DNA from: Scilla litardierei
Lineage: Eukaryota; Streptophyta; Magnoliopsida; Asparagales; Asparagaceae
Reading direction: 5' to 3'
DNA length: 64,000 nt
Assembly (NCBI GenBank): GCA_030789695.1
Contig: CM061142.1
Location: 144,369,637 to 144,433,636, forward strand
Shown one piece after another: positions 55,061-64,000 of the stretch. The position numbers and the translations under genes are program-made. Each line of letters starts with the position of its first letter. Within the stretch, counting starts at the first letter, position 1. Below the pieces are notes generated by a model that worked only from the letters and a program-made list of their open reading frames with translations, was not told where the DNA came from and made no database searches.

Positions 55061-55068
55061 CTAAAACC

Positions 55069-55323
55069 TCTAACGCCCTGCTTCCTAAAATACAATGGAA
55101 GCGAGAACATTACGAATGTCCGCATAAACTGGAGCGGTGAAGCTCGAGTTCACTAAGCGTTTGTGATAACAACATCATGGCAGGTTCCTTGCATACATTC
55201 AAAACAATAAAATCATTCCTTAATTTAAAGCCACATCCAGAAGTTCATACACGAAATAAAAGCGGCAAGGCCTCAGCTTGGCCAAAGGAAACTACAACAG
55301 GGAACATACCCTACTACAAAGAG
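55069..55323 (-). repeat. Gypsy-2 5' LTR fragment
   Basis: Clearly similar to 49324-49575, with about one difference every ten bases by eye, including the shared CTCGAGTTCACTAAG and ACACGAAATAAAAGCG segments. Gypsy-3 interrupts it at 55324. AAGAG (55319-55323) should be the TSD; the second copy is off the window. Confidence 0.85.
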
Positions 55324-58300
55324 TGTAACGGTCGCTTTCCGATCGTACTTTGTTCGTGCACGTGCTTTTGACCATGCACGTATTTGTTTTAGACCTTGTT
55401 TGTTTGTGAACACTTTGGTGTAATATGGCGTTGTGAACGTCTTTGAGAGTATTAAATTGTGGTACTAATTTGGTACGTCATTTCACGGGTCGTTCTCCCA
55501 TGATTTGACTGTATTTGAAGAGACGTCACGATTTCCACTTTTGACGTGAGGCCTTTTTATTTTTAGTTTCATTACTCGTTGTCGAAATTGTGATCCGTCT
55601 TCTCTTTATTCTTTCTCTCGTCGTCCCGGTCACCCCATTATTTATTCCACAATTTTTGGGCATCATTTGACCCACTTTCACTTATTCCCCAGTTTAATTA
55701 TTAGTTAGCCCCAAATTGTAATATTTTTATCCCTCTAATTATTTTATTATAAACTTAAATCTTCCCTTATTTTTAATTTAGTCCATTTTATCCCCTCATA
55801 GGCCGCACACCCAGCATGAGAGAGTGAGAGATTGCAACTTGGGTTTTTTTATATATCAGTTTTCTTTTAAGCCCAAAAACAAATACTCTACCCTAAAACC
55901 CTAAGGACAACTCAGGTCGGCCTAGTTCCTTTATATCCCTTGCTATTAAAATATCCTACCTCCCCACATGATCAGCCATGCCCTAAAAATTAGCCTAGGT
56001 TAACTTTCCACTAGGAATCACGAGCAGTAGCAGCCCCTCAAATTTATTCGAGCGTAACTTCTCCTCATCGCGCAAGAGGCTCCGACGCATCCCGACCTCC
56101 TCCTCCCCAACTCCGACCTGCCCACCGCCATTTCCCCGTCGGAACTTCCGCCCGTGCAGCTGCCAGCTGCCGCTCCCCACAGCACCACGCGGCGGCACCG
56201 CCCCGCGTCACGACGACCTCCTCTCCGCCGCCTTTTCTTCTCCCCACGCAAAGAGACCCCGCACGCAACCTCCTTCTCCGAGTGGCACCTCCCCTCTCCT
56301 CCCGACCAACCCCTTCGCCAACCCCGATCCCCGCCGTCTCCGCGTGCAGCAAGGGCCGTAGCCGCCAGCAACAGCAGCTGCTGTTGAATCACAACAGCAA
56401 CGACCCCCGGGGTCCCAGCACCGCCCTGAGTTGCCCTGCTGCCTCCCCATGGCATCCATGATCCCCACGTCCTTCCTTCGACGTTCTCTGGCGCTCCCCA
56501 GGAGCAACTGCCGCTGCTCCTTCCTCCGGGCGTAGTAGCACTCGACGTCAGCCTCTCCGGCGTAGCTGAACCCCTCGACGCGCGGTCTCGGCAGCAGCAA
56601 CCTCCTTCCGCTGGCAGCCACGACCTCTGCCAGCGAACAACATGAACCAAGAGGCATGTACTTCATGTATGTAATGTTGTGTTGGTGTTGAGGTGCACAT
56701 ATTATTTTTGCTAGGGTGAGCCACGTGATCAGTTGGGGGGGTTATAATCATTATACATGGATAGTTATAAAGGGTTATTAAATTATGCTATGTTATATTT
56801 GGTCACAGTATATTTTTTTATAAGTTATATTATATCTATTAAGTGGTACCATCATATAAGTTTTAATTTAATTTGAGACTTTTGATAACATTATATTAAC
56901 TAAGTAAGACCTTAATGTTATTAGCTATTGTGGTTAACTTAAATAACATGAATCCGTGTCGCAGATATAGAACGTCATTCTTCACGACCCGTTACCTTTC
57001 CGAGCCGACGCCATTACCCTACACGCTACCAGAATTCAACCCCTGGCGTCGCTACCCGACGCCAGTGTAGCTTTCGCGTCGTGTTGAGGTAACGTTTTGC
57101 ACCCCTTGGACCCCCAACCACAGCCTATTAATCAAGACTAACATTGATGTTTTAAATTGTTTTAAATTCACTAATCAAGATTAATAATATGGGACTGTAG
57201 GCCGGTGGACTTGTGCACGTAGGTTATTTGTGACTTTGGACTTTTTTGGACGGTGTTTTTCTGACGTCAGACTTGCAGGCAAGTGAAACTTGCCAACTTT
57301 TGCTTAGGGCCATGTTTTAGGCCACTTCCTTACTTTTAGCGTAAAAGAGACTAGAAAGTGAAATGATAGCTGTCTAGACGCAACTTTAAGATCTAGCATG
57401 ACAACGAAGCTAGATCTGTCACCCTGCCATGTCATTCATGCATTGTTGCCTGCCACGTTTAAATTCCTTATCTGTACGCACTTAAACTATTATCTGCTAT
57501 GCATTGCATCTTACATGTCATCCAAGTTGAATGTGGCATTCGTAGCACACGCTACAATACTTGTACTTCCTTGTTCAGGCTAGGTGCATCCCTATGCCAT
57601 CATGAAAAACACTTCTTGGCTCGTGTTCTAGAAGCGGGCCTCATGTGTTGGTCAAAAGGCAATGCCTGATACACGTGGAGGAGTAGGGATAAGCGATCAC
57701 TTGTGCTTAGGAGTTGGCCCGATCAGCCACTCTAGCCAAAAGGCGTAATCTCTGTGCACGACGTGCTTACTAGACTTGTCCTTGTACTTGTGTTTGTTCT
57801 TGCAAAACTTGACATCCATGCCATTATTTAAATTCCATGCTCGTACTTTACTTTACTTGTTACACTCATGCTATATCTGCCATGTCATTGCATCATGCTA
57901 GAATTGCTAGGTTGTTTACTTTTACTTTCAGTTTCCTTGCACAAGTCTCTTGTAGACTTGCTGACATGTGCCACTTGCTCTTTTGGGTGCCACATGTTAG
58001 ACCATGAGCCAGAGACCGTTGCTGAGGACGTGGTGTTTTGCTGACGCTGAGCCTGAGCCCAAGTCCGTCCAGGGGAAGTTTGTGGACACCGATGACCAGT
58101 CTTAGTGACCTTGCTGAGCTTTCTCTTGTTTTAGGATTGCTGTTAGTTGTCGGTGTGTGGCACCTTTACTTTGTACGTTGTACTTTTGTTGGCCATGCTG
58201 GGGCCTTTTAGATTCTTTTCTTTTAGCCTGGTGGCTTTTTCTGTGATGTTGAAACTTATTTTAATGGATATTATGAGATTTATTTTTGTCTCATTTCCCT

Positions 58301-58447
58301 TATTATTATCTTTGTTTCATATCGCAATTGCAAGGACCTGCCATTTAAAGTTTATTGACGCTTATTGGACTTGCAGCTTTGCAGCTTCAAGTCTAAGCGG
58401 ACCTACTCACATCTCGACTCCATATTTTTGGGAAGCGGGGCGTGACA
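55324..58447 (+). repeat. Gypsy-3 5' LTR
   Basis: Starts TGTAACGGTCGC and ends GGGGCGTGACA, about 3.1 kb, followed by a PBS-like site. The layout parallels gypsy-1: AT-rich U3, GC-rich leader (56000-56640), T-rich 3' part. The open frames in the GC-rich leader (for example minus strand 56018-56650) are compositional and not called as genes. The 3' LTR is not seen in the window. Confidence 0.78.
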
Positions 58448-58944
58448 GGTTTTGTTGGTGACCCATGCAGGTTCGACTTGCAACTACGAATTATCGAAAC
58501 AACGATATTAACTATGGAATGTCCATTAAATAAATTGCAACATTCGAGTCATAAGCCTTGAGCCTAGTTCTAATCGTTTTTCTATGTCACTAGGTGGTAG
58601 GAAGACTTAGTTAGACGTCTGTGCTTGCTAGTTAGAGGTCCCTGATTGTTAGTTAGACTCCCTGCTAGGAATTGATTTAATCGTCGTAGGAGTTACCTTA
58701 GTGGTTCTTGCCCAACTCTGACCATATTAGACTTCTAGACTTTCTTTAGTCGTTCGCTTGGGTTCATCGATTTCGGGCCAAGCTGAACGTATTTCATTAC
58801 AGTCTTGTTCATTAGGAAGTCGTAGCGCCAAGTTTCTTAATCTTTAGTTGGTCGACCGTTGGAGTTCCCCGTAGATTTTCCTGGTTCATATCCTAGGCGT
58901 ATGTATGTTTTGATCATCCGACCATTTTCCTTGCCTCGATTCAC
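58448..58944 (+). other. Gypsy-3 internal start with PBS-like site
   Basis: TGGTGACCCATGCAGGTTC (58456-58474) is the PBS-like site shared with gypsy-1 and gypsy-2. The rest is non-coding; no gag is seen before the tandem array begins. Confidence 0.6.
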
Positions 58945-59820
58945 GAGATCGCAATTATGCACAGCAATATGCACAACAACAAGGGTACGTTGGGTGGGCT
59001 GGGAGCAGTAAGGCACAGCCTCAAGTGACTCATGTTGTAAGTTCATTTTTTATTAATCATGTGTAGTAGGGGTAGCTATAATCTGAAAAATTTAGTGCAA
59101 CTAAAACATATGTTTCTAACAACTAAGCATTCAGTTAATTATATTGATGCACATCAGTATGCACATCAACAAGGTTGGGCTGGGTGGGCTGGGAGCAGTG
59201 TGACAACAAGTGAATCCTGTAGTAAGTTCACATTTTATATAAATCATGTGTAGTAGGTACATGTATAATCTAAGTTTAGTAGTGCCTGTATGGCATATAT
59301 TTCTAACAACTGATCATTCAGTGAATGATAATTATGCACATCAATATGCACATCAACAAGGGTGGGGTGGGTGGGCTGGGAGCAGTATGGCACAGCCTCA
59401 GGTGACTACTAGAGTAAGTTCATTTTTTTATAAATCATTTCTAGTATGGAAATGTAGCTGAAAAAATTAGTGCATATATGACATATATTTCTAACAACTA
59501 ACCATTCTGTAAATGGTATTTATGCACATCAATATGCACATCAACAAGGGTGGGATGGGTGGGCTGTGAGTAGTGTGGCACAGCCTTAGGTGACTCCTAG
59601 AGTAAGTTCATTTTTTATATAAATCATGTGTAGTAGGGACATGTATAAGCTGAAAAAATTAGTGCCTAGATGACATATATTTCTAACAACTAACCATTCA
59701 ATAAATATTTATCATCAACAATTTTCACATCAACAAGGGTGGGATGGGTAGGCTGGGAGTAGTGTGGCACAGCCTCATGTGACTCCAAGAGTAAGTTCAT
59801 TTTTCTGTTCTTTCCACTGT
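58945..59820 (+). repeat. About 188-bp tandem array of an exon-intron-like unit, five copies
   Basis: Five units (anchor word AACAAGG at 58979, 59169, 59356, 59544 and 59733; spacing 187-190 bp). Each has an exon-like part encoding a Gln/Trp/Gly-rich peptide (YAHQYAHQQGWGGWAGSS), a donor-like GTAAGTTCATTTTTT, and an AT-rich intron-like part ending TTTCTAACAACTAANCATTCAG. Units differ by scattered changes; unit 4 has an in-frame stop. The parent gene is unknown, but a transposon-encoded protein C-terminus is plausible. Confidence 0.75.
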
Positions 59821-61653
59821 GTACTAGTGGCATTTACAACTTTTTAATTGAAAGAACATTTTTTATGTACAACAATATTTAAAGCACCCATGCCAGATGA
59901 GGAAGAAAAAAGCTTGTTTTCCAAGATTGAGGAAAGGAGGGGGAGACTTAACTGCAGCATCCATGAGCTGAAGATTGAGGAATGGAGGGTTAAGATTTTT
60001 TGTTATGAAGTTGTGTATGTCAAGAAGTTGTATTCACTTTTTTTGTAAACTTGTGTATATCATGAAGTAGTGTTATCTTGGGTTGTGAATTTTTGAGTGT
60101 GATCTCCTGCACATCATGGTGATGGGTCAATTTCTGTATTTTTGCAGAAATTCTATTTATGTGACATGTTTTTTAGTTATGAGTATGATGGGTGTATGTT
60201 GCTACCCTTTGTGGTTATTGCAGCTATGGCTTATTATTGACATTTCATTGTGAATACCCCTCCATAGAATTGGTTGTGTATGCTGCAGTGTTTGATGGGT
60301 GTATGTTGGGTCAGGTCAGATTAATTATGATGTGAATTGTCTGTATTACTTAGAATTGGTTGTGTACAGACATTTCAGCATCATAAAAAGTTTTTATGGA
60401 ATTATCCTTGAGCAAGTTATGAGTATGCTGGGTGTATGATGCTGCCCTTTGTGGCCATTGCATTTATGGGTTATTACAGACATTTCATTATGAATGCCAC
60501 TCCATAGAATTGGTTGTGTATGCTGCAGTGGTACTCCAGACTTTTCCCAGTGATATGCATTGAGGACTAATACATTTATTTGACTCAACAGGAGTTCCAT
60601 AAAAGCATCATCACATCAAGCATCCTCCTATAATGTACTGATACATTTATATCCAATTCAAATAAGTTAATATAAGGTCTAAGCATTTCCATAGAATCAC
60701 CCTCATATCATGAACTGATACATCTTATAACCAAATCAAAGCAGCCAACATAAGTTGTCAAATTCCAATGGATTTCCATAAATGCATGCTCATATCCATG
60801 CCTGATAAATTGTATAACCAATCTAGTTCATAGAAACCAACATATTGCATCACTGTTGCTGCAGCCATATCCATGTAACATTCCACACAAGCATATAATC
60901 AATGTTGCTTATATCTATGTAACATTCCACCTAAGCATAAATCAATGTTGCTGCAGCCATTTTGTTAAAATAAATGATTAACATAAAGGATTAACATTCC
61001 ACACAATGCATGCTCATGTTCCACACAAGCATTCACATATCCATGCCTGATACATTGATACATTGACTGATATGAAGTTGCTTAACATTTCGTTAACATA
61101 AAGAATACACATTCATTTCTGCCTCACTCTAGCTTCTTATACATCAATACTAATAACATAAACATAAGACATACTACTGAGTACAATCCCAATTTAATTT
61201 ATCTATAATCCTTTAAGATGCCATATCCATGTAACATTCCACACAAGCATATAATCAATGTTGCTTATATCTATGTGACATTCCACCTAAGCATAAATCA
61301 ATGTTGCTGCAGCCATTTTGTTAAAATAAATGATTAACATAAAGGATTAACATTCCACACAATGCATGCTCATGTTCCACACAAGCATTCACATATCCAT
61401 GCCTGATACATTGATACATTGACTGATATGAAGTTGCTTAACATTTCGTTAACATAAAGAATACACATTCATTTCTGCCTCACTCTAGCTTCTTATACAT
61501 CAATACTAATAACATAAACATAAGACATACTACTGAGTACAATCCCAATTTAATTTATCTATAATCCTTTAAGATGCCCTTAATTTTACATGTGCTTGTC
61601 TCAAACTTCTTTATTGCCATATCCAACTGATCCTTTAACATCATGCTATATGT
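59821..61653. other. DNA-transposon-like interior, unassigned
   Basis: AT-rich sequence. A short acidic/basic open frame (about 59890-60048: PMPDEEEKSLFSKIEERRGR) may be the last exon following the tandem array. Repeated GGGTGTATGTTG and CCATAGAATTGGTTGTG words occur at 60180-60540. A 356-bp tandem duplication is listed separately. Confidence 0.45.
60864..61575. repeat. 356-bp tandem duplication
   Basis: 60864-61219 and 61220-61575 are nearly identical, both starting GCCATATCCATGTAACATTC. Few differences are visible, so the duplication is recent. Confidence 0.93.
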
Positions 61654-61962
61654 TTAAGCTTTTGAAGAACGGTCAATCATGGTCCGACCCTCACTGTCAT
61701 ACATTAAATGCAATATCAGCCTCTTTGACCATTCCGAGTGCTCGGGATCCTTCCAAAGAAAGAATTTGCAGCGCTTCACCGTATCCCTATTAGGAGAAGA
61801 CCAAAATCTCCTTCCAGGGTTTCTTTGGGTCCATGAAGTCCTTCTTGGAGCCCTCAGTCCATAGTTACAGACCTTGAAATCCTCTTCATCAGTTTCAAAC
61901 AATTGCACATTGCCAACACCACTCTGCCTTGATCTATTGGTACTACTATCCCCAAAACTCAT
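61654..61962 (-). pseudogene. Small GRF-type zinc-finger ORF, cysteines partly lost
   Basis: The minus-strand ATG at 61962 opens a frame of about 102 codons starting MSFGDSSTNRSRQ. The middle matches the GRF zinc finger (CNYGLRAPRRTSWTQRNPGR, then RFW and CKFFLWKD). GRF fingers bind nucleic acid, and in plants small GRF proteins are common in transposon contexts. The usual ligands are C-x-C...C...C; here the second is Tyr and the third Ser, so zinc binding is probably lost. No other domain is visible. It may be an exon of a larger broken gene. Confidence 0.6.
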
Positions 61963-62264
61963 TTTCCTCCTTGCAATTATAAACACAATTAATTACTTTT
62001 TTCAGAAATTTCAAACTCAGCTTACTTGGAGATGATCAATCCCACAATTGTCCAAAAAAGATTGCACAATAAATTCGAACTTACCCGAACTACGGCTGCT
62101 GCTGTTCCGACATACGTCTACTGCTCGGGCCTCTTTTCCCTTTCTCTGCCTTAATATTGAAGGCGCAGCTTGGAATTGTTAGAAAATGGGGGGAGACTTA
62201 TGCGGGAAATGTTAATGTTGGAGGGAGGGGTATTTTTGTCCAGTTTTACACACGTGCAGCCACA

Positions 62265-62411
62265 TGACTTGTTTTTTGGACGGAAAAATTCATTTAGGTA
62301 TCACGTTTGCAATATTTCCTAACATTTGGGTATATATTTTGACCAAAGTAAACCTCAGGGTATTTACTTAAGAATGGCCCAAACGTGAAGGTATTTTAAT
62401 GCAATTTACCC
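62265..62411. other. Terminus-like segment of a DNA transposon
   Basis: Read on the minus strand it begins GGGTAAATTGCATTAAAATA and continues with ACC, TTCACGTTTGGGCC and AAATACCC words. This kind of end is common in plant Mutator-like and related elements. I could not find the matching opposite end to the left, so the element is truncated or its other end was displaced. Confidence 0.4.
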
Positions 62412-63146
62412 ATATATAAATGATAAGTGGCATTCAATGGATCATGATACCAGTCAATGTGCTTGGCTAAGTTAGTTGGGTCACCCTAGCTAGACTGGGC
62501 GTAAGTGCTCCTGACTTAGACAATTCCCTGGCCGTGTCCGCTGGACCGCAATGACACGAATCATGATTATATGACACCCTAAACTATACCTAAGTCTAAT
62601 ACATTAATAATCTGTTTAAAGATAAAACGTTGCCCTTTTTGTTTTAGAACTTGGCAACTATAGGATCCATGTTACAGTTGTTGAGCACACTGAAGATGTG
62701 ACATGTCAACCTTATAGAAACCAACTTCTTATTACATATGGTGTAGTCTAAGCCTTGACCCAAACCGCCTTGTCGTGAATACACAGAGCACCGACACAAG
62801 TCAAGCTAGACACGAAAACAAGGGTCCGACTAGGCTAGCCATTAATATTTGGATGAGCACACTCATGATAATAATTGGCTAGGGGTAAAATTATATAGGG
62901 AATCATATTTAATATGATTGACGAAGAGTTCGTCTACCGACTGTGGAGTCAAACAACTTATTGAGCACACTCAAGGTTTTGAGACTCAGGGTGGTTGGAT
63001 CCCTCTACCACAAAATTTTAATTATAATAAATTGTTTATTATTATGGCTTAAAAATTCTTTAAAATAGTGGGAGATTATAGTTTAATAATAAACACTTAA
63101 ACTATACAAGAACATATGCTAATTCCATATCTATTAATAATGCAGT
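62412..63146 (+). other. Upstream region of copia-6 gag
   Basis: AT-rich leader, possibly LTR or 5' untranslated sequence. No clear PBS or LTR edge is visible; repeated TTGAGCACACT words occur at 62677 and 62957. No gene seen. Confidence 0.45.
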
Positions 63147-63977
63147 ATGGAGTCTGGTCTAAAATTCATTATCGAGAAGAACATGCTAGATGGGACAAAC
63201 TACAAGGATTGGCTTAGGAATATAAAGCTGGTCCTCTCGCTAGTCGGGATTGGATACATACTGACGGAAGACGCTCTGGAAAGACCCGAAGAGGATGCCA
63301 CCAACGATGAGAGGGATGCCTACAAGCAGTACCAAAGGTATGCAGAGAAGGAAAGGTGCCTTATTCTGGCCTCTATAACCAATGACCTGCAAAGGAAGCA
63401 TGAATATATGGATGTTCATAGCATGCTTCTGAACGCAGAGGAATTGTATGGCAAGCGTTCCAGAGCTGCCAGGCATGAGGCCGTGTGCAACCTTTGGGGA
63501 ACCAAGATGACGACGGGCCCTGTGTAGGATCATGTTATCAAGATGATCGGCTACATAGAGGATGCGGCCCAGCTAGGATTTGTCCTCGAGAACGAAATGA
63601 GCATGGACATTATCCTGAGATCTTTAACCCCCGACTTCAATCTGTTCATTACGAATTTCACAATGAACAGTACTGAAGTAGATCTTCCTGGTCTCCTCTA
63701 CATGCTCCGGCAGTTCGAGGAGATTGAGAAGACGCTAACTTCAGCATTGGTTGTAGAACCTGCCCCTTCCCACCAGCCTCAAGGCAAAGGAAAGAAGAGG
63801 CATGCCCCTCAACCTACGAAAGCGAAGAAAGAGAAAAAGAAGAATAAAGGGGCATCGTCGAAATCTGAATCCTTCCACTTCCACAAGACATGTCATTGGA
63901 AGAGGAATTGCAAGGTCTACCTTGCAGAAAAGAAGGGGCATGGTGATGCCTCGGCCTCAGGTACAAATCTCATTTAA
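63147..63977 (+). pseudogene. Copia-6 gag (Angela/Tork-like), one internal stop
   Basis: The ATG at 63147 starts MESGLKFIIEKNMLDGTNY. One frame runs to the TAA at 63975-63977, with a TAG at 63525 inside a VIKMIGYIE-type context. The UBN2 capsid region (YKDWLRNIKLVL, EKERCLILASI) is followed by a Lys-rich linker and a decayed zinc knuckle (FHFHKTCHWKRNCKVYLAE): the first two Cys of the CCHC are absent. Pol should follow beyond the right edge. Confidence 0.83.
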
Positions 63978-64000
63978 GGAGTATATAAATTTCCATAAAA

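Larger units (their letters stand above)
49324..55323 (-). mobile_element. Gypsy-2: decayed chromovirus-like Ty3/gypsy element
   Basis: The left copy starting TGTAATGCCTCGCTTCC (49324) and the right copy starting TCTAACGCCCTGCTTCC (55069) share about 250 bp in the same orientation, so they are two LTRs. The purine tract complement and LTR edge are at 52227/52228, a PBS complement is at 55043-55060, and a minus-strand RT remnant lies between. The element therefore runs right to left. The right LTR is cut after 255 bp by gypsy-3; the rest should lie beyond gypsy-3, outside the window. Gag and integrase are not found, and the internal part is only 2.8 kb, so large deletions occurred. Confidence 0.82.

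Noticed and set aside
56018..56650. 210-aa minus-strand frame in gypsy-3 LTR
   Set aside because: It is an Arg/Gly-rich product of GC-rich sequence with no domain, and overlapping long frames exist in other phases. It is compositional.

Overview
The window is repeat-dense nuclear DNA of a flowering plant with a large genome. The evidence is nested Ty1/copia and Ty3/gypsy LTR retrotransposons, a CACTA DNA transposon carrying plant gene fragments with introns, and a tRNA-derived SINE. The captured gene pieces (ATP-citrate lyase A, purple acid phosphatase, ATX1-type copper chaperone, NPH3/BTB protein) are all typical of plants. GC-rich, pyrimidine-rich leaders lean towards a monocot, but I cannot name a family. 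I see no intact host gene, rRNA, tRNA or CRISPR array.

Layout, outermost to innermost. An old minus-strand copia (copia-4: 38159-38336 and 47941 to about 49140) was hit by a plus-strand Angela/Tork-like copia (copia-5: 33365-38158, with 3' LTR). Copia-5 was then hit by a plus-strand SIRE/Maximus-like copia with an env-like ORF (copia-2: 14974-33359, 5' part outside the window). Copia-2 received two independent insertions. One is a minus-strand SIRE-like copia (copia-1: left edge to 14973), which was itself split by a non-autonomous gypsy-type element with 3.9-kb LTRs (gypsy-1: 3604-13213, TSD GCTAT). The other is a 9.9-kb CACTA element (15568-25452, TSD ATG), which contains four host gene fragments and a SINE with a 16-bp TSD. 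A young copia (copia-3: 38337-47935, TSD CTTAC) sits separately in copia-4.

To the right, a decayed minus-strand chromovirus-like gypsy (gypsy-2: 49324-55323) is interrupted inside its 5' LTR by a related plus-strand gypsy (gypsy-3: from 55324, 5' LTR to 58447). Then come a tandem exon-intron-like array (58945-59820), a DNA-transposon-like region with a decayed GRF zinc-finger ORF (to about 62411), and the start of another copia (gag at 63147, cut by the right edge).

Nothing here works as a host operon or pathway. The functional logic is that of mobile elements: LTRs give promoters, gag packages RNA, and pol processes, reverse-transcribes and integrates it. Almost every coding region is broken. 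Copia-3 is closest to intact, with near-identical LTRs and one premature stop in pol. The most interesting points are the gene-capturing CACTA with its nested SINE, a promoter-like segment ahead of the env-like ORF that reuses the LTR palindrome motif, an unrecognised primer-binding site shared by three gypsy elements, and the tandem exon-intron array.
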